Notes: a model not told the origin generated them from the sequence alone. A DNA stretch of 64,000 nt from Sphingomonas sp. IC-11 (GCF_021043365.1 NZ_JAJNDU010000001.1:434001-498000), one strand, 5' to 3'. Counted from the first letter of the stretch, positions 1 to 8,941 are shown. Numbers and translations: made by a program.

Positions 1-1010
1 GGCGCGCCGCAGACGATCAGCGCTGCCGTTGCCGGCAGGGTGAGGAACAGCGCTAGCTCCATGCCCCGGTTCTGAGTCTCCATCGCGGCAGCATCCTCGC
101 CCCGGCCAAGCTGGCGCGAGATCGTGGGCAGCAGCACGGTGCCAAGGCCAATGCCAATCAGGCCGAGCGGCAGCTGGTTCAGGCGGTCCGCAAAATAGAT
201 ATAGCTTACCGATCCCGCGGACAGCAGGCTGGCGGCAAGCGCCGTTGAGACTACGAGGTTTATCTGCACTGCGCCGGCCCCCGCGGCTGCTGGCCAGATC
301 AGCGCCAGCAGGCGCTTCACTTCGGGATTGAGCGTGGGCCGCTTCAGCTTCAGCGCCACGCCCGCGCGGCGGCATGCCCAGATCAGCCATAACAGCTGAA
401 GCGCGCCCGACACGGTAACGGCAATCGCCTGATTCCGCGCGGTGACGAGGTTGTCATCATGGTGGAAGAGCAGCAGCGCGGCAATCAGCGTCAGATTGAG
501 CAGGATCGGCGCCGCTGCCGCCACCCAGAAACGCTGCAGCGAGTTGAGGATCCCGCCAAGCAACGACACCAGGCTGATCAACATCAGATAGGGGAAGGTA
601 ATCCTGGATAGTTCGACGGCGAACGCGAACTCCTCGCGGCTGGCAGCGTTGAATCCGCCGGAGAGCAGCCATGTGACTGGCCAGGCTGCAAGTTGCATCA
701 CCAAAGTGAACACGATCAGCGCGGGCAGCAGGACGGACAAAGTATCGCTGGCAAAGCCGATGCCGTCCGGCAAGCCACGGCCGTCCTTGTCCGCCACCTT
801 GCGGTTGAACATCGGGATGAACGCGGCGGAAAATGCGCCTTCCGCGAACAGCGCCCGGAACATGTTAGGAAGGCGAAACGCGATCAGGAACGCGTCCGAG
901 GCAAATCCTGCCCCGACGAACCGCGCGAACAGCGAGTCGCGGACAAGGCCAAGAATGCGGCTGGCGAGCGTCAGACCGCCGACCGATCCGAGCGCGCGGG
1001 TGAGGTTCAT
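1..1010 (-). CDS. murJ: MurJ/MviN lipid II flippase, partial (N-terminal 336 residues)
   Basis: The gene starts at 1010 on the minus strand and runs off the left edge, so about 336 of the family's usual 510-530 residues are visible. MurJ is the inner-membrane flippase that moves lipid II across the cytoplasmic membrane for peptidoglycan synthesis. The N-terminus reads MNLTRALGSVGGLTLASRIL, followed by GLVRDSLFARFVGAGFASDA and FRLPNMFRALFAEGAF, which are typical of the MviN/MurJ family in the MOP superfamily. Several long hydrophobic segments follow. The gene lies 131 bp downstream of secB on the same strand, with a REP-like repeat pair between them. The assignment is by recognition of the N-terminal signature and is firm. 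Confidence 0.93.
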   Translation of the reverse strand, partial: MNLTRALGSVGGLTLASRILGLVRDSLFARFVGAGFASDAFLIAFRLPNMFRALFAEGAFSAAFIPMFNRKVADKDGRGLPDGIGFASDTLSVLLPALIVFTLVMQLAAWPVTWLLSGGFNAASREEFAFAVELSRITFPYLMLISLVSLLGGILNSLQRFWVAAAAPILLNLTLIAALLLFHHDDNLVTARNQAIAVTVSGALQLLWLIWACRRAGVALKLKRPTLNPEVKRLLALIWPAAAGAGAVQINLVVSTALAASLLSAGSVSYIYFADRLNQLPLGLIGIGLGTVLLPTISRQLGRGEDAAAMETQNRGMELALFLTLPATAALIVCGA

Positions 1011-1039
1011 CGTGCTAGGCCCCGTTCGCCAACAGCCCC

Positions 1040-1102
1040 CTTCGTCCTGAGCGTGTCGAAGCGCGTGTCTGAAACGCCAGCTTCGACAGGCTCAGCCCGA
1101 CC
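1040..1102. repeat. REP-like inverted repeat between secB and murJ
   Basis: Two copies of a roughly 22 bp unit lie in opposite orientation, at 1041-1062 and 1080-1102, and would fold into a hairpin. The right unit contains CTTCGACAGGCTCAGCCCGA. An almost identical unit occurs at 31628-31650, upstream of the threonine dehydratase gene. Dispersed palindromic units of this kind are common between genes in sphingomonads. A role in transcript stability or termination is inference. Confidence 0.6.
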
Positions 1103-1141
1103 GGCTGGGTGGCGCCGGTCGGTTTGCAACAGGTCGGTCGC

Positions 1142-1654
1142 TTAGGCCTGGCCGAAGTTCCCGGAGGCCAGCTGAGCGTCGCGCTGTTCGGCCTGCTGCA
1201 TGTAAAGTGCGTTGAAATCGATCGGCTCCAGCAGCAGCGGCGGGAAGCCACCGTCGCGGATCGTGTCCGCGACCACGCGGCGCGCGAACGGGAACAGCAG
1301 GCGCGGCGCCTCGCCGAGCAGGAACGGCTGCAGTGCGTCCAGCGGTACGTTGCGAACGCCGAACAGGCCAGCATAGGCCAGCTCGACCAGGAAGGTGACG
1401 CGGCCCTGCGTTTCCGCACGAACCTCGATCTTCAGCGTCACTTCATGCGCGTCTTCCGCCACCTGATTCGCGGCAATGTCGAACTGCACGTTGATTTCCG
1501 GGCCCTGCTGGTTCTGGAATACCGCGGGCGCGTTCGGATTCTCGAACGACAGGTCCTTCACATATTGCGAGATCAGGCCAACGGCAGGAGCATTGTCCGC
1601 GCCGTTTGCCTGCGGTTCATTGCCGGTGCCGGCGCCAAAATCCTGCTCGTCCAT
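1142..1654 (-). CDS. secB: Protein-export chaperone SecB
   Basis: 170 residues, the normal length for SecB with an alphaproteobacterial N-terminal extension. SecB is a cytoplasmic tetrameric chaperone that keeps outer-membrane and periplasmic precursors unfolded and hands them to SecA. Family features are visible: ISQYVKDLSFENPNAP near residue 30, a central VTFLVELAYAGLF segment and the C-terminal motif FPFARRVVADTIRDGGFPPL followed by LLEPIDF. It is transcribed divergently from the Tim44-like gene, a common arrangement in sphingomonads. Other export genes (yajC, secD, secF) lie elsewhere in the window, at 47.6-50.7 kb. Confidence 0.96.
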   Translation of the reverse strand: MDEQDFGAGTGNEPQANGADNAPAVGLISQYVKDLSFENPNAPAVFQNQQGPEINVQFDIAANQVAEDAHEVTLKIEVRAETQGRVTFLVELAYAGLFGVRNVPLDALQPFLLGEAPRLLFPFARRVVADTIRDGGFPPLLLEPIDFNALYMQQAEQRDAQLASGNFGQA

Positions 1655-1732
1655 GCTTGTTCGTCCTTCGGGAAGAAATGGCGCGACCGGGCCGCGCGCG
1701 TCAGGCGCGGCGCCTAGCAGCGAGGCCGCATC

Positions 1733-1759
1733 GTTTCAACGGCGGCAGCCATTTGAAAC
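1733..1759. promoter_or_regulatory. Inverted repeat in the secB / Tim44-like divergent promoter region
   Basis: Perfect 7 bp arms GTTTCAA (1733-1739) and TTGAAAC (1753-1759), separated by 13 bp, sit in the 152 bp between two divergent genes. The position fits an operator, but no regulator can be named. Confidence 0.25.
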
Positions 1760-1806
1760 CCGAGGCGTTGGCGACTATGTTGAGACCTTAGCGTATCGGA
1801 GGCCGG

Positions 1807-2451
1807 GTGTTTTACATAGTCCTGCTCGCGATGGTTGCAGCATTCCTTGCGCTCCGGCTCTATTCGGTGCTGGGCAAGCGTACGGGGCATGAGCAGCCGT
1901 TGCCAAAGCCCGCGGAGGAGCGGGTCGTGCCGGCTCCACTGCCGCGCGCGATCGAGAAGACGAGCGAACCGCGCGAGCCGGCCATCAAGCCTTTCGAAGG
2001 CAACGCCGAGCCCGGCATTCGTGCCATCATCGCTGCCGAACCCGGTTTTGACGTCGCCCGGTTCCTGGACGGTGCTCAGGCCGCCTACCGCATGATTTTG
2101 GAATCCTTTTGGAAGGGCGACGAAGCCGCACTGCGCGATCTGGTCGCGGCGGACGTCGGTCGCGCCTTTGGTGATGCGATTGCGCAGCGAAACGAAGCTG
2201 GTGAAGTTCTCGATAATCGGCTCGTGTCGATCGAACGGGCCATGATCACGGGTGCTTCGCTGCAGGGCAAGGACGCGCGTATCACCATTCGCTTCGATGC
2301 CCTGATCGCCGCGGTCACTCGTGACGCGGAGGGCAATGTGATTGCCGGTTCGACCAGCGATGCCGTCGAGACCCACGATGTGTGGACGTTCGCGCGTACC
2401 CTGCGTAGCAGCGATCCCAATTGGAAGCTGTCGGACACCGACGAAGCTTGA
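1807..2451 (+). CDS. Tim44-like domain protein (membrane-anchored)
   Basis: 214 residues beginning with GTG at 1807. An N-terminal hydrophobic segment (FYIVLLAMVAAFLALRLYSV) is followed by a proline-rich linker and a C-terminal Tim44-like domain (about residues 75-210), with FDVARFLDGAQAAYRMILES and FWKGDEAALRDLVAADV. In alphaproteobacteria such proteins (TimA and relatives) are inner-membrane proteins related to the mitochondrial import factor Tim44; their exact role is unsettled. The gene leads a cluster with mltA and an Smr gene and is divergent from secB. The next gene, mltA, begins 28 bp after its stop, so they are probably one transcript. Confidence 0.85.
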   Translation: MFYIVLLAMVAAFLALRLYSVLGKRTGHEQPLPKPAEERVVPAPLPRAIEKTSEPREPAIKPFEGNAEPGIRAIIAAEPGFDVARFLDGAQAAYRMILESFWKGDEAALRDLVAADVGRAFGDAIAQRNEAGEVLDNRLVSIERAMITGASLQGKDARITIRFDALIAAVTRDAEGNVIAGSTSDAVETHDVWTFARTLRSSDPNWKLSDTDEA

Positions 2452-2479
2452 GCATCGTGGTTTGAACATCGGGGGCGTA

Positions 2480-3730
2480 ATGCTGGGTCGTGGTGGTATT
2501 GCGCTGTTGGCGGCGTTGGCGCTGTCGGCATGCGTCGGCGGTGTTGTGCCGCCCACTTCTTCCGGCAGCGGTCCGGTCGCAAGGCCAAGTTCCCCAACCC
2601 GTCCTGCCGGGCCTGTTCGTCAGCCGGTTCCCTCGACGCCGCTGGCGCCGATCCCCAGCACCGCGGTGCCAGATGCGGTTACTGCCGTAACGGCCGGCCT
2701 GGCTGCTGGCCCCTCCGTATCCAGCCTGCCGATCACCAACGAGGGTGCCGAGCGTGCGCTTGCGGCCTTTCGTATCAGCTGTCCCTCTCTGGTTCGCCGC
2801 ACGGACCCGACCGGGCTGACCCGCGGCGCCGACTGGAAGCCTGCCTGCGATGCCGCCGCGCGGGGCGGGGACGCACGCGCCTTTTTTGCGCGCTGGTTCG
2901 AAGCGGTGCAGGTCGGCGACGGCAAGGCTTTCGCCACCGGCTATTATATTCCGGAAATCGCCGGTTCGCGCAGTCATCGCCCCGGTTATGCACCGATCTA
3001 CGCGCGCCCGAGTGATTTGGTTGACGTGGATCTCGGGCAATTCTCCGCCGACCTGAAAGGCAAGAAGATCCGAGGTCGGGTCGAGGGCACGAATTTCGTG
3101 CCTTATTACGATCGCACTATGATCGAGGAAGGCGCACTCACCGGAAAGGCCCGTATCCTCGGCTATGCCGTCGATCCGGTGGAGCTGTTCTTCCTGCAGG
3201 TGCAGGGTTCGGGCCTTGTCCGGATGTCGGATGGCGACGTGCTTCGGATCGGATACGACAGCCAGAACGGGCGCGACTATACTGGCATCGGCAAGCTGAT
3301 GCTTGATCGTGGCCTGATCGGCCGCGGCGAGGCAAGCATGCAGGGCATCGTTGCTTGGTTGCACGCCAACCCCGAACAGGGGCGTGCGATCATGCGCGAG
3401 AACAAGAGCTACGTTTTTTTCCGCGTGCTGGATGGCCCGCCGCTGGGGGCGATGGGCCTGCCGGTGTCCGATCAGGCCACAGTTGCTGCCGATGTGCGCT
3501 TCGTTCCGCTGGGCGCCCCTGTGTTCCTGTCCATGGATCGCACGGACGCCACCGGCCTGTGGGTGGCGCAGGATACTGGCGGGGCAATCAAGGGCACCAA
3601 TCGGTTCGACACGTTCTGGGGTGCGGGTGATGAGGCGCGCGCGATTGCCGGCGGTATGAGCGCGCGTGGCACGGCATTCCTGTTGGTGCCTACCGGCACG
3701 CTGGCCCGGCTTGGTGTCGCGCGGCCTTAA
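2480..3730 (+). CDS. mltA: Membrane-bound lytic murein transglycosylase A (lipoprotein)
   Basis: About 416 residues when started at the ATG at 2480, which gives a lipoprotein signal peptide with lipobox LSAC (Cys18); longer upstream starts would bury it. MltA cleaves peptidoglycan glycan strands to 1,6-anhydro-muropeptides at the outer membrane. The MltA domain is seen in FYTGYYIPEI-type sequence (ATGYYIPEIAGSRSHRPGY), QVQGSGLVRMSDG and the C-terminal 3D domain with WVAQDTGGAIKG and RFDTFWGAGDEA, which carries the catalytic aspartate. It overlaps the following smr gene by 17 bp, indicating an operon with the Tim44-like gene and smr. Confidence 0.95.
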   Translation: MLGRGGIALLAALALSACVGGVVPPTSSGSGPVARPSSPTRPAGPVRQPVPSTPLAPIPSTAVPDAVTAVTAGLAAGPSVSSLPITNEGAERALAAFRISCPSLVRRTDPTGLTRGADWKPACDAAARGGDARAFFARWFEAVQVGDGKAFATGYYIPEIAGSRSHRPGYAPIYARPSDLVDVDLGQFSADLKGKKIRGRVEGTNFVPYYDRTMIEEGALTGKARILGYAVDPVELFFLQVQGSGLVRMSDGDVLRIGYDSQNGRDYTGIGKLMLDRGLIGRGEASMQGIVAWLHANPEQGRAIMRENKSYVFFRVLDGPPLGAMGLPVSDQATVAADVRFVPLGAPVFLSMDRTDATGLWVAQDTGGAIKGTNRFDTFWGAGDEARAIAGGMSARGTAFLLVPTGTLARLGVARP

Positions 3731-4265
3731 TCCTGAAGAGGCTGCGCTCTGGGCGCGGGTAATGGCAACGGTTCGCCCGCTCCGCGCGGTCGCCCCGGCA
3801 GCCGTGCCGAAGCCGGCTCCCGTGGTCGAGCCGCCCAGGCGCCCGGTCGGCCGTCTTCCCACGCGGCCGCTGCCCGCGCCCAAGAAGGCGGCAGACTTGC
3901 CCAAGCGGCCTTTGCCGGGGATCACGCTTGATGCCGGTTGGGACAAGAAGCTGGCGCGCGGGCTGGTGACGCCGGACGCCACGATCGACCTACATGGGCA
4001 CACCTTGCACTCTGCCCATGATCTTCTGGATGGGGCGCTCGCCCGTTCTGTTGCGCGGGGTGACCGTGTCATCTTGCTGGTGACGGGCAAGCCGCCGCGT
4101 CCCGAGAGCGAGCGTCCGCATGCGCGCGGTGCTATCCGCGCCGCGATTGGTGATTGGCTGGCCGGTTCGCGTCACGCAGGCTCCATTGCCGCGGTGCGCG
4201 GTGCTCACCCGCGGCACGGAGGGCAAGGCGCGCTTTACATCGTTCTGCGGCGGTTGCGGGGCTGA
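3714..4265 (+). CDS. Smr/MutS2-type domain protein
   Basis: 183 residues from the GTG at 3714, chosen because VSRGLNPEEAALWARVMATV is the usual start of sphingomonad homologues; this overlaps the mltA stop by 17 bp. A proline- and lysine-rich linker is followed by an Smr domain (about residues 85-183) with the motif IDLHGHTLHSAHDLL, VILLVTGKPP and GGQGALYIVLRRLRG. Smr domains are associated with nucleic-acid binding or cleavage (MutS2 C-terminus, SmrA/SmrB), in the latter case on ribosome-bound mRNA. The precise substrate of this protein is unknown. It converges on priA. Confidence 0.85.
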   Translation: MSRGLNPEEAALWARVMATVRPLRAVAPAAVPKPAPVVEPPRRPVGRLPTRPLPAPKKAADLPKRPLPGITLDAGWDKKLARGLVTPDATIDLHGHTLHSAHDLLDGALARSVARGDRVILLVTGKPPRPESERPHARGAIRAAIGDWLAGSRHAGSIAAVRGAHPRHGGQGALYIVLRRLRG

Positions 4266-4346
4266 CCGGAGGGCCAGCGAGCACACGCGTCCGGTGACGA
4301 AGTGCAACCGCGATGATGGCGCTGCTAAGCTTCTCCGACCGATCCG

Positions 4347-6515
4347 TCAGAGGAAGCTGTATGGATCCACATCAACGGCGACCCGCACCTTGGACGGCCA
4401 GTCCAGCGCGCCGAGCCAGCCACGGATCACTTCCTGCACATCCAGCGCCCGGCGCGCATGAACCAACAACCGGAACCGATGCCGGCCACGCAGCATTGCG
4501 AGCGGGGCCGGTGCCGGACCATAGACGTGCATGCCGTCCACCTCAGGAGCGCTGCGCCCGATCAGCCGGGCGGTTTCCTGCGCGGCGGCCTGATCCTCGC
4601 TCGACACGATGATTGCCGCATAGCGCCCGAAAGGTGGCGCCCCCGCTTCGCGTCTGGCGTCCGTCTCTGCTTCGTAGAACGCCTCCGAATCGCCAGTCAC
4701 CAGCGCCTGCATCACCTGCGCTCCCGGTGAGTGAGTCTGGATGAACACGCGCCCGGGCTTCTCCCCGCGACCTGCTCGGCCGGAAACCTGGCGGATCTGC
4801 TGAAACGTCCGCTCCGCGGCGCGCAGGTCACCGCCCTCCAGCCCAAGATCAGCGTCGACCACACCCACCAAGGTAAGGTTGGGAAAGTGATAGCCCTTGG
4901 TGACCAGCTGAGTGCCGACCACGATGTCGATCGCGCCAGCCTCCATCCGGCCGACGAACTCGGCCGCTTTCGCCGGAGACCATATCGTGTCGGAGGTGAC
5001 GATCGCCACCCGCGCTTCCGGGAACAGCGCGCTCGCTTCGTCTGCGATTCGCTCCACGCCTGGGCCGCAGGCGACGAGGCTGTCTTCCTCGCTGCATTCC
5101 GGGCAAGCCCGCGGCACTGGTTCGATATGGCCACAATGGTGACAGGCCAGACGGCGGGTCAGCCGGTGTTCGACCATCCAAGCGGTGCAGTTCGGGCATT
5201 GGAAACGGTGGCCGCAGTGTCGGCACAGCGTTAGCGGAGCGTAGCCGCGGCGGTTGAGAAACAACAAGGATTGCTCACCGCGCTCCAGCGTCTCCTCCAG
5301 CGCCTTCACCAGTGGTGGGGCAAGCCAGCGGCCGCGATCCGGCTTGTGCTCCAGCAGGTCGAGCGCTTCGATCGCCGGCATTTCCGCCAAGCCGAAGCGC
5401 CCCGGCAGCTTCACCTCCGCATAATTGCCGAGCGTGACTTGCTGGCGAGTCTCGATCGCGGGGGTGGCGGAGGCGAGAATGACAGGGCAGCTCTCGAACT
5501 TGCCGCGCATCACCGCCACGTCGCGCGCGTGGTAATGGACCCCGTCCTCTTGCTTGAAGCTGGTCTCGTGCGCTTCGTCGACGACGATCAGTCCGAGGTT
5601 TGCGTATGGAAGGAAGAGCGCCGATCGCGCGCCCACCGTCACACGCGCGTCGCCGCTCGCGATGGCACGCCAAGCGCGCCGCCGCTGCGTGGAGCGGAGG
5701 CCCGAATGCCACGCCACCGGTTCGCATCCGAACCGATCGTGGAAGCGCTTCAGGAACGGTTCGGTGAGTGCAATCTCGGGCAGCAGGACCAGAACCTGCC
5801 GATCATGCCTGAGCGCCTCGGCCACCGCCTCAAAGTAAACCTCCGTCTTGCCGGAGCCGGTAACGCCATCCAGCAGCGTCGGGCGAAAGGCATGGGCTGC
5901 CACATTCCCCATGAGCACGTCCGCGGCGGCGCGCTGATCGGCGGAGAGGGTCGGGGGTGCATGCTCCGGATCGGGCAGGGGATAGGGGCTGTCGATATCC
6001 ACCTCGACCCCTTCGATGGCGCCGACTTTCACCAGCCCTCGAATCACCCCGTCCGACACGTCGGCGATTGCCGCCAGCTCCCGAATCAGGCCTTGGCGAT
6101 CGCCGATTCGCTCGAGTGCTTGTTCTCGCTGAGCGGTCATGCGCTCGGGGATGTGCCCGGTCGCGCGATATTCAATGACGTGCCGCGAGCCCTCCAGTGC
6201 AGAGGTCGACGACAGGGCCATTCGCGCGACCGAGGCCGGTGGCGCGAGATAATAGTCAGCGGTCCATTCAATCAGCCGACGCAGTGCCGGCCGGAGTGGC
6301 GGAGCGTCGGCGACGGCAAGCAGGTTACGCAGGCGATTGTCGCCCACCTCAGCATCCGATGGCAGTCGCTCCCGCTCCCAGACGACGCCCATCAACTGAC
6401 GGGGGCCGAGCGGGGCCACGACGATGGATCCCGGCTCTACCGACATGCCATGCGGCACACGATAGTCGAGCGGGCCAAGGGCGGAATTGAGTACGAGAAC
6501 GCGGGCACGGGACAT
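4347..6515 (-). CDS. priA: Primosomal protein N' (PriA replication-restart helicase)
   Basis: About 722 residues from the ATG at 6515 (MSRARVLVLNSALGPLDYRV); an in-frame ATG at 6527 would add four residues. PriA recognises stalled forks and D-loops and reloads DnaB. Visible elements are the N-terminal 3'-binding domain, Walker A DGVTGSGKTEVYFEA, the DEAH box LIVVDEAHETSFKQEDG, and the paired zinc-binding cysteines in LCRHCGHRFQCPNC and ACHHCGHIEP...ACPEC, then the second helicase lobe with QQIRQVSGRAGRGEKPGRVF. It is divergent from the Xer-type recombinase gene, with about 58 bp between the starts. Confidence 0.97.
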   Translation of the reverse strand: MSRARVLVLNSALGPLDYRVPHGMSVEPGSIVVAPLGPRQLMGVVWERERLPSDAEVGDNRLRNLLAVADAPPLRPALRRLIEWTADYYLAPPASVARMALSSTSALEGSRHVIEYRATGHIPERMTAQREQALERIGDRQGLIRELAAIADVSDGVIRGLVKVGAIEGVEVDIDSPYPLPDPEHAPPTLSADQRAAADVLMGNVAAHAFRPTLLDGVTGSGKTEVYFEAVAEALRHDRQVLVLLPEIALTEPFLKRFHDRFGCEPVAWHSGLRSTQRRRAWRAIASGDARVTVGARSALFLPYANLGLIVVDEAHETSFKQEDGVHYHARDVAVMRGKFESCPVILASATPAIETRQQVTLGNYAEVKLPGRFGLAEMPAIEALDLLEHKPDRGRWLAPPLVKALEETLERGEQSLLFLNRRGYAPLTLCRHCGHRFQCPNCTAWMVEHRLTRRLACHHCGHIEPVPRACPECSEEDSLVACGPGVERIADEASALFPEARVAIVTSDTIWSPAKAAEFVGRMEAGAIDIVVGTQLVTKGYHFPNLTLVGVVDADLGLEGGDLRAAERTFQQIRQVSGRAGRGEKPGRVFIQTHSPGAQVMQALVTGDSEAFYEAETDARREAGAPPFGRYAAIIVSSEDQAAAQETARLIGRSAPEVDGMHVYGPAPAPLAMLRGRHRFRLLVHARRALDVQEVIRGWLGALDWPSKVRVAVDVDPYSFL

Positions 6516-6573
6516 GCGAGCACGCATATGGGGTGCAGGCGACTCGGAGGGAAGCGGGTGATAGAAAGGCGAG

Positions 6574-7458
6574 GTGGAAGACCTACCAACGCTCTACGCT
6601 ACGCATCTCAACCGTCATCTGCGGCGATCCATTCATACGGTGCGTGCCTATCGTGCCACGGCCGTTCGCTTCCTGGCGTTCATGAATCGCCACTTGGGCG
6701 GTCCTGTCGATCGCGAGGCGCTGACGAACGTAACGCCGGCCGACTTGCGCGCGTATCTGGCGCATCGCCGCGGGGAGGGGCTCAGCAACGCCTCGGCGGC
6801 CCGCGAATTGTCGGCGGCGCGCGACTTTCTCGATTGGGCCAATGGTGAGGGGAGCGCCCCGAGAATGAAGGGGCCGCGTGTGCGCAAGGGCGTGCCGCGT
6901 CCGATCGCCCCGCATGAGGCCGTGGCCCTGGCCGAAGAAGTGGGTGATGCCGCGCGATTAGAATGGGTCGGCAAGCGGGATTGGGCGTTGCTGCTGCTGC
7001 TTTATGGCGCGGGGTTGCGGATCGGCGAGGCGCTCGCCCTGACGGGCGCGTCGATGCCGCTCGGAGAGACGATCACCGTCAACGGCAAGCGTGACAAGGC
7101 TCGGGTCGTTCCGCTGTTGCCTCAGGTGCGAACGGCAATAGAGGCCTATCTGGCGGTGTCGCCATGGCCGGTTGAGCGCGACGCACCGCTGTTCCGCGGT
7201 GCTCGCGGCGGGGCTTTGTCACCGGGGGTGGTGCGAGCGGCGGTTCGCGCCGCCCGGGCAACGCTTGGCTTGTCAGATCGAACCACGCCTCATGCGCTGC
7301 GTCATTCATTCGCCACTCACCTCCTAGGCCGCGGTGCTGACTTGCGATCGCTGCAGGAGTTGCTCGGTCACGCCAGCCTTGGCTCAACCCAGATCTACAC
7401 CGCGGTGGACGCCGCGCATCTGCTGGACGTTTATCGCAACGCCCATCCCCGCGCCTGA
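6574..7458 (+). CDS. xerC: Tyrosine recombinase XerC
   Basis: 294 residues from the GTG at 6574, the normal XerC/XerD length. The N-terminal core-binding domain (about 1-90) is followed by the catalytic domain with Arg in GAGLRIGEALALTG, Lys in NGKRDKARVVPL, HALRHSFATHLL (His/Arg) and LGHASLGSTQIY with the nucleophilic tyrosine. XerC with XerD resolves chromosome dimers at dif with FtsK. The location next to priA and among housekeeping genes, with no attachment site or phage genes, argues for the chromosomal Xer enzyme rather than a phage integrase. XerC rather than XerD is by context and size, and less certain. Confidence 0.9.
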   Translation: MEDLPTLYATHLNRHLRRSIHTVRAYRATAVRFLAFMNRHLGGPVDREALTNVTPADLRAYLAHRRGEGLSNASAARELSAARDFLDWANGEGSAPRMKGPRVRKGVPRPIAPHEAVALAEEVGDAARLEWVGKRDWALLLLLYGAGLRIGEALALTGASMPLGETITVNGKRDKARVVPLLPQVRTAIEAYLAVSPWPVERDAPLFRGARGGALSPGVVRAAVRAARATLGLSDRTTPHALRHSFATHLLGRGADLRSLQELLGHASLGSTQIYTAVDAAHLLDVYRNAHPRA

Positions 7459-7459
7459 G

Positions 7460-7484
7460 GGAACATCGATGTTCCCCTCCCGTT
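7460..7484 (+). promoter_or_regulatory. EcfG-type general stress promoter upstream of csbD
   Basis: GGAAC at 7460-7464 and CGTT at 7481-7484 are separated by exactly 16 bp, matching the known alphaproteobacterial EcfG consensus (GGAAC, N16-17, CGTT). The -10 element ends 25 bp before the csbD ATG, leaving room for a ribosome-binding site (AGGAGG, 7500-7505). The -35 half lies within a perfect 18 bp palindrome (7459-7476). Confidence 0.75.
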
Positions 7485-7509
7485 TCCCTGTTTTGGACAG
7501 GAGGCAATC

Positions 7510-7710
7510 ATGGGTGAGTTGGTCGACAAGATTAAAGGCAATTTGAACGAGGCTGTTGGCAAGTCCAAGCAGGCGCTGGCAGACAAGGATCCGGCGACCC
7601 GGACCGCGGCTGACGAGCGTCTCGAGGCCGAAGGCGCTGGTCAGGAGCTGAAGGGCAAGGGCCAGCAGTTCATGGGCAAGGTCAAAGGCGCGCTGGGCGA
7701 CGATATCTAA
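7510..7710 (+). CDS. CsbD family stress-response protein
   Basis: 66 residues, hydrophilic and lysine/glutamate rich, with the CsbD signature: MGELVDKIKGNLNEAVGKSK and a second, related segment ending FMGKVKGALGDDI. The family is small, soluble and induced by general stress in many bacteria (sigma-B in Bacillus); its biochemical role is not established. The ATG is preceded by an AGGAGG ribosome-binding site. An EcfG-type promoter directly upstream supports control by the alphaproteobacterial general stress response. A strong hairpin follows the gene. Confidence 0.92.
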   Translation: MGELVDKIKGNLNEAVGKSKQALADKDPATRTAADERLEAEGAGQELKGKGQQFMGKVKGALGDDI

Positions 7711-7721
7711 CAGCGTCGTCG

Positions 7722-7767
7722 CGCCGGCGCCGCGCGCATTGCATATCCGGTGCGCGCAGCGCCGGCG
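7722..7767. terminator. Strong GC-rich hairpin after csbD
   Basis: Arms of 17 bp (7722-7738 and 7751-7767) pair with a single mismatch around a 12 nt loop. It begins 11 bp after the csbD stop. No T-run follows, so it may act as a 3'-stabilising structure or a weak terminator rather than a classic intrinsic terminator. Confidence 0.55.
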
Positions 7768-7861
7768 GGTATCATCGGAGCAGCAGCCGTAGCGACTTCC
7801 CGGTGCTGGCGCGGCGACGCTGGCGCTCATAATCGGTCTCATCGATCACCAGGAGACTTGC

Positions 7862-8941
7862 ATGCGCGTCGGTGTGCCCAAGGAGATAAAGAACCATGAA
7901 TACCGCGTTGGCCTGACGCCGGGCGCGGTCAGGGAGTATGTCGCGCGCGGGCATGAGGTGCTCGTCGAAACAGGGGCGGGCGCCGGCATCGGTGCTGACG
8001 ACGGTGCCTACACGGCCGCCGGCGCGGTAATCATTTCCACTGCCGAGGAAGTGTTCGCCACCGCAGAGATGGTCGTGAAGGTGAAGGAGCCCCAGCCGGG
8101 CGAGTGGGTACAACTGCGCGAGGGCCAGATCCTCTTCACTTATCTTCACCTCGCCCCCGATCCGGAGCAGGCAAAAGGCTTGATGGCATCGGGCGTGACG
8201 GCGATCGCCTATGAAACTGTTACCGATCGCAATGGCGGGCTCCCGCTGCTCGCTCCGATGAGCGAGGTTGCCGGACGGTTGTCGATCGAGGCCGCTGGCT
8301 CGGCCCTGATGGCCTATAATGGCGGTCGCGGCGTCCTGCTCGGTGGTGTTCCGGGCGTGCCGCCGGCGCGAATTGCTGTGCTCGGCGGGGGTGTGGTTGG
8401 CACCCAGGCCGCGCGCATGGCGGTCGGGCTAGGTGCAGAGGTCACCATCATCGATCGATCGCTGCCGCGCCTGCGTCAGCTGGACGAACTGTTTGGCGGC
8501 CGTGTGCGAACGCGCTTTTCCACCCTGGAAGCGATTGAGCAGGAGATCGCCGATGCTGATGCCGTCATCGGCGCCGTGCTGATCCCCGGGGCTTCCGCGC
8601 CCAAGCTCGTTACACGCGAGATGCTCGGTGGGATGAACCAACGCGCGGTGTTGGTGGATGTCGCAATCGATCAGGGAGGTTGTTTTGAAACCAGTCACGC
8701 CACCACTCACGCCAATCCTACCTATGAAGTGGACGGTGTGATTCACTATTGCGTGGCAAACATGCCCGGTGCCGTTCCGCTGACATCCAGTCATGCTCTC
8801 AATAATGCCACCTTGCCGTATGGTTTAGCGCTGGCGGAGAAGGGCATTGCTGCGTGCGATGAGGACCCAGGACTTATGGCGGGCCTGAACGTGCGGGCCG
8901 GTAAAATCGTCAATGAGGCCGTGGCACGAAGCCTCGCTTGA
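7862..8941 (+). CDS. ald: Alanine dehydrogenase
   Basis: 359 residues, close to the family's 360-375. It catalyses NAD-dependent reversible oxidative deamination of L-alanine to pyruvate and ammonia. Seen: [20 protein letters not shown] at the N-terminus, the substrate-binding lysine in [12 protein letters not shown], the Rossmann motif [20 protein letters not shown] followed by an acidic residue (IID), and the C-terminal [18 protein letters not shown]. The start is preceded by GGAG. It stands alone and ends in a clear intrinsic terminator. No leader or operator element is obvious in front of it. Confidence 0.96.
   Translation: MRVGVPKEIKNHEYRVGLTPGAVREYVARGHEVLVETGAGAGIGADDGAYTAAGAVIISTAEEVFATAEMVVKVKEPQPGEWVQLREGQILFTYLHLAPDPEQAKGLMASGVTAIAYETVTDRNGGLPLLAPMSEVAGRLSIEAAGSALMAYNGGRGVLLGGVPGVPPARIAVLGGGVVGTQAARMAVGLGAEVTIIDRSLPRLRQLDELFGGRVRTRFSTLEAIEQEIADADAVIGAVLIPGASAPKLVTREMLGGMNQRAVLVDVAIDQGGCFETSHATTHANPTYEVDGVIHYCVANMPGAVPLTSSHALNNATLPYGLALAEKGIAACDEDPGLMAGLNVRAGKIVNEAVARSLA

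Noticed and set aside
6574-7458. Tyrosine recombinase as the integrase of a mobile element
   Set aside because: It has the size and motifs of XerC, lies beside priA among housekeeping genes, and there are no direct repeats, tRNA fragment or phage genes near it.
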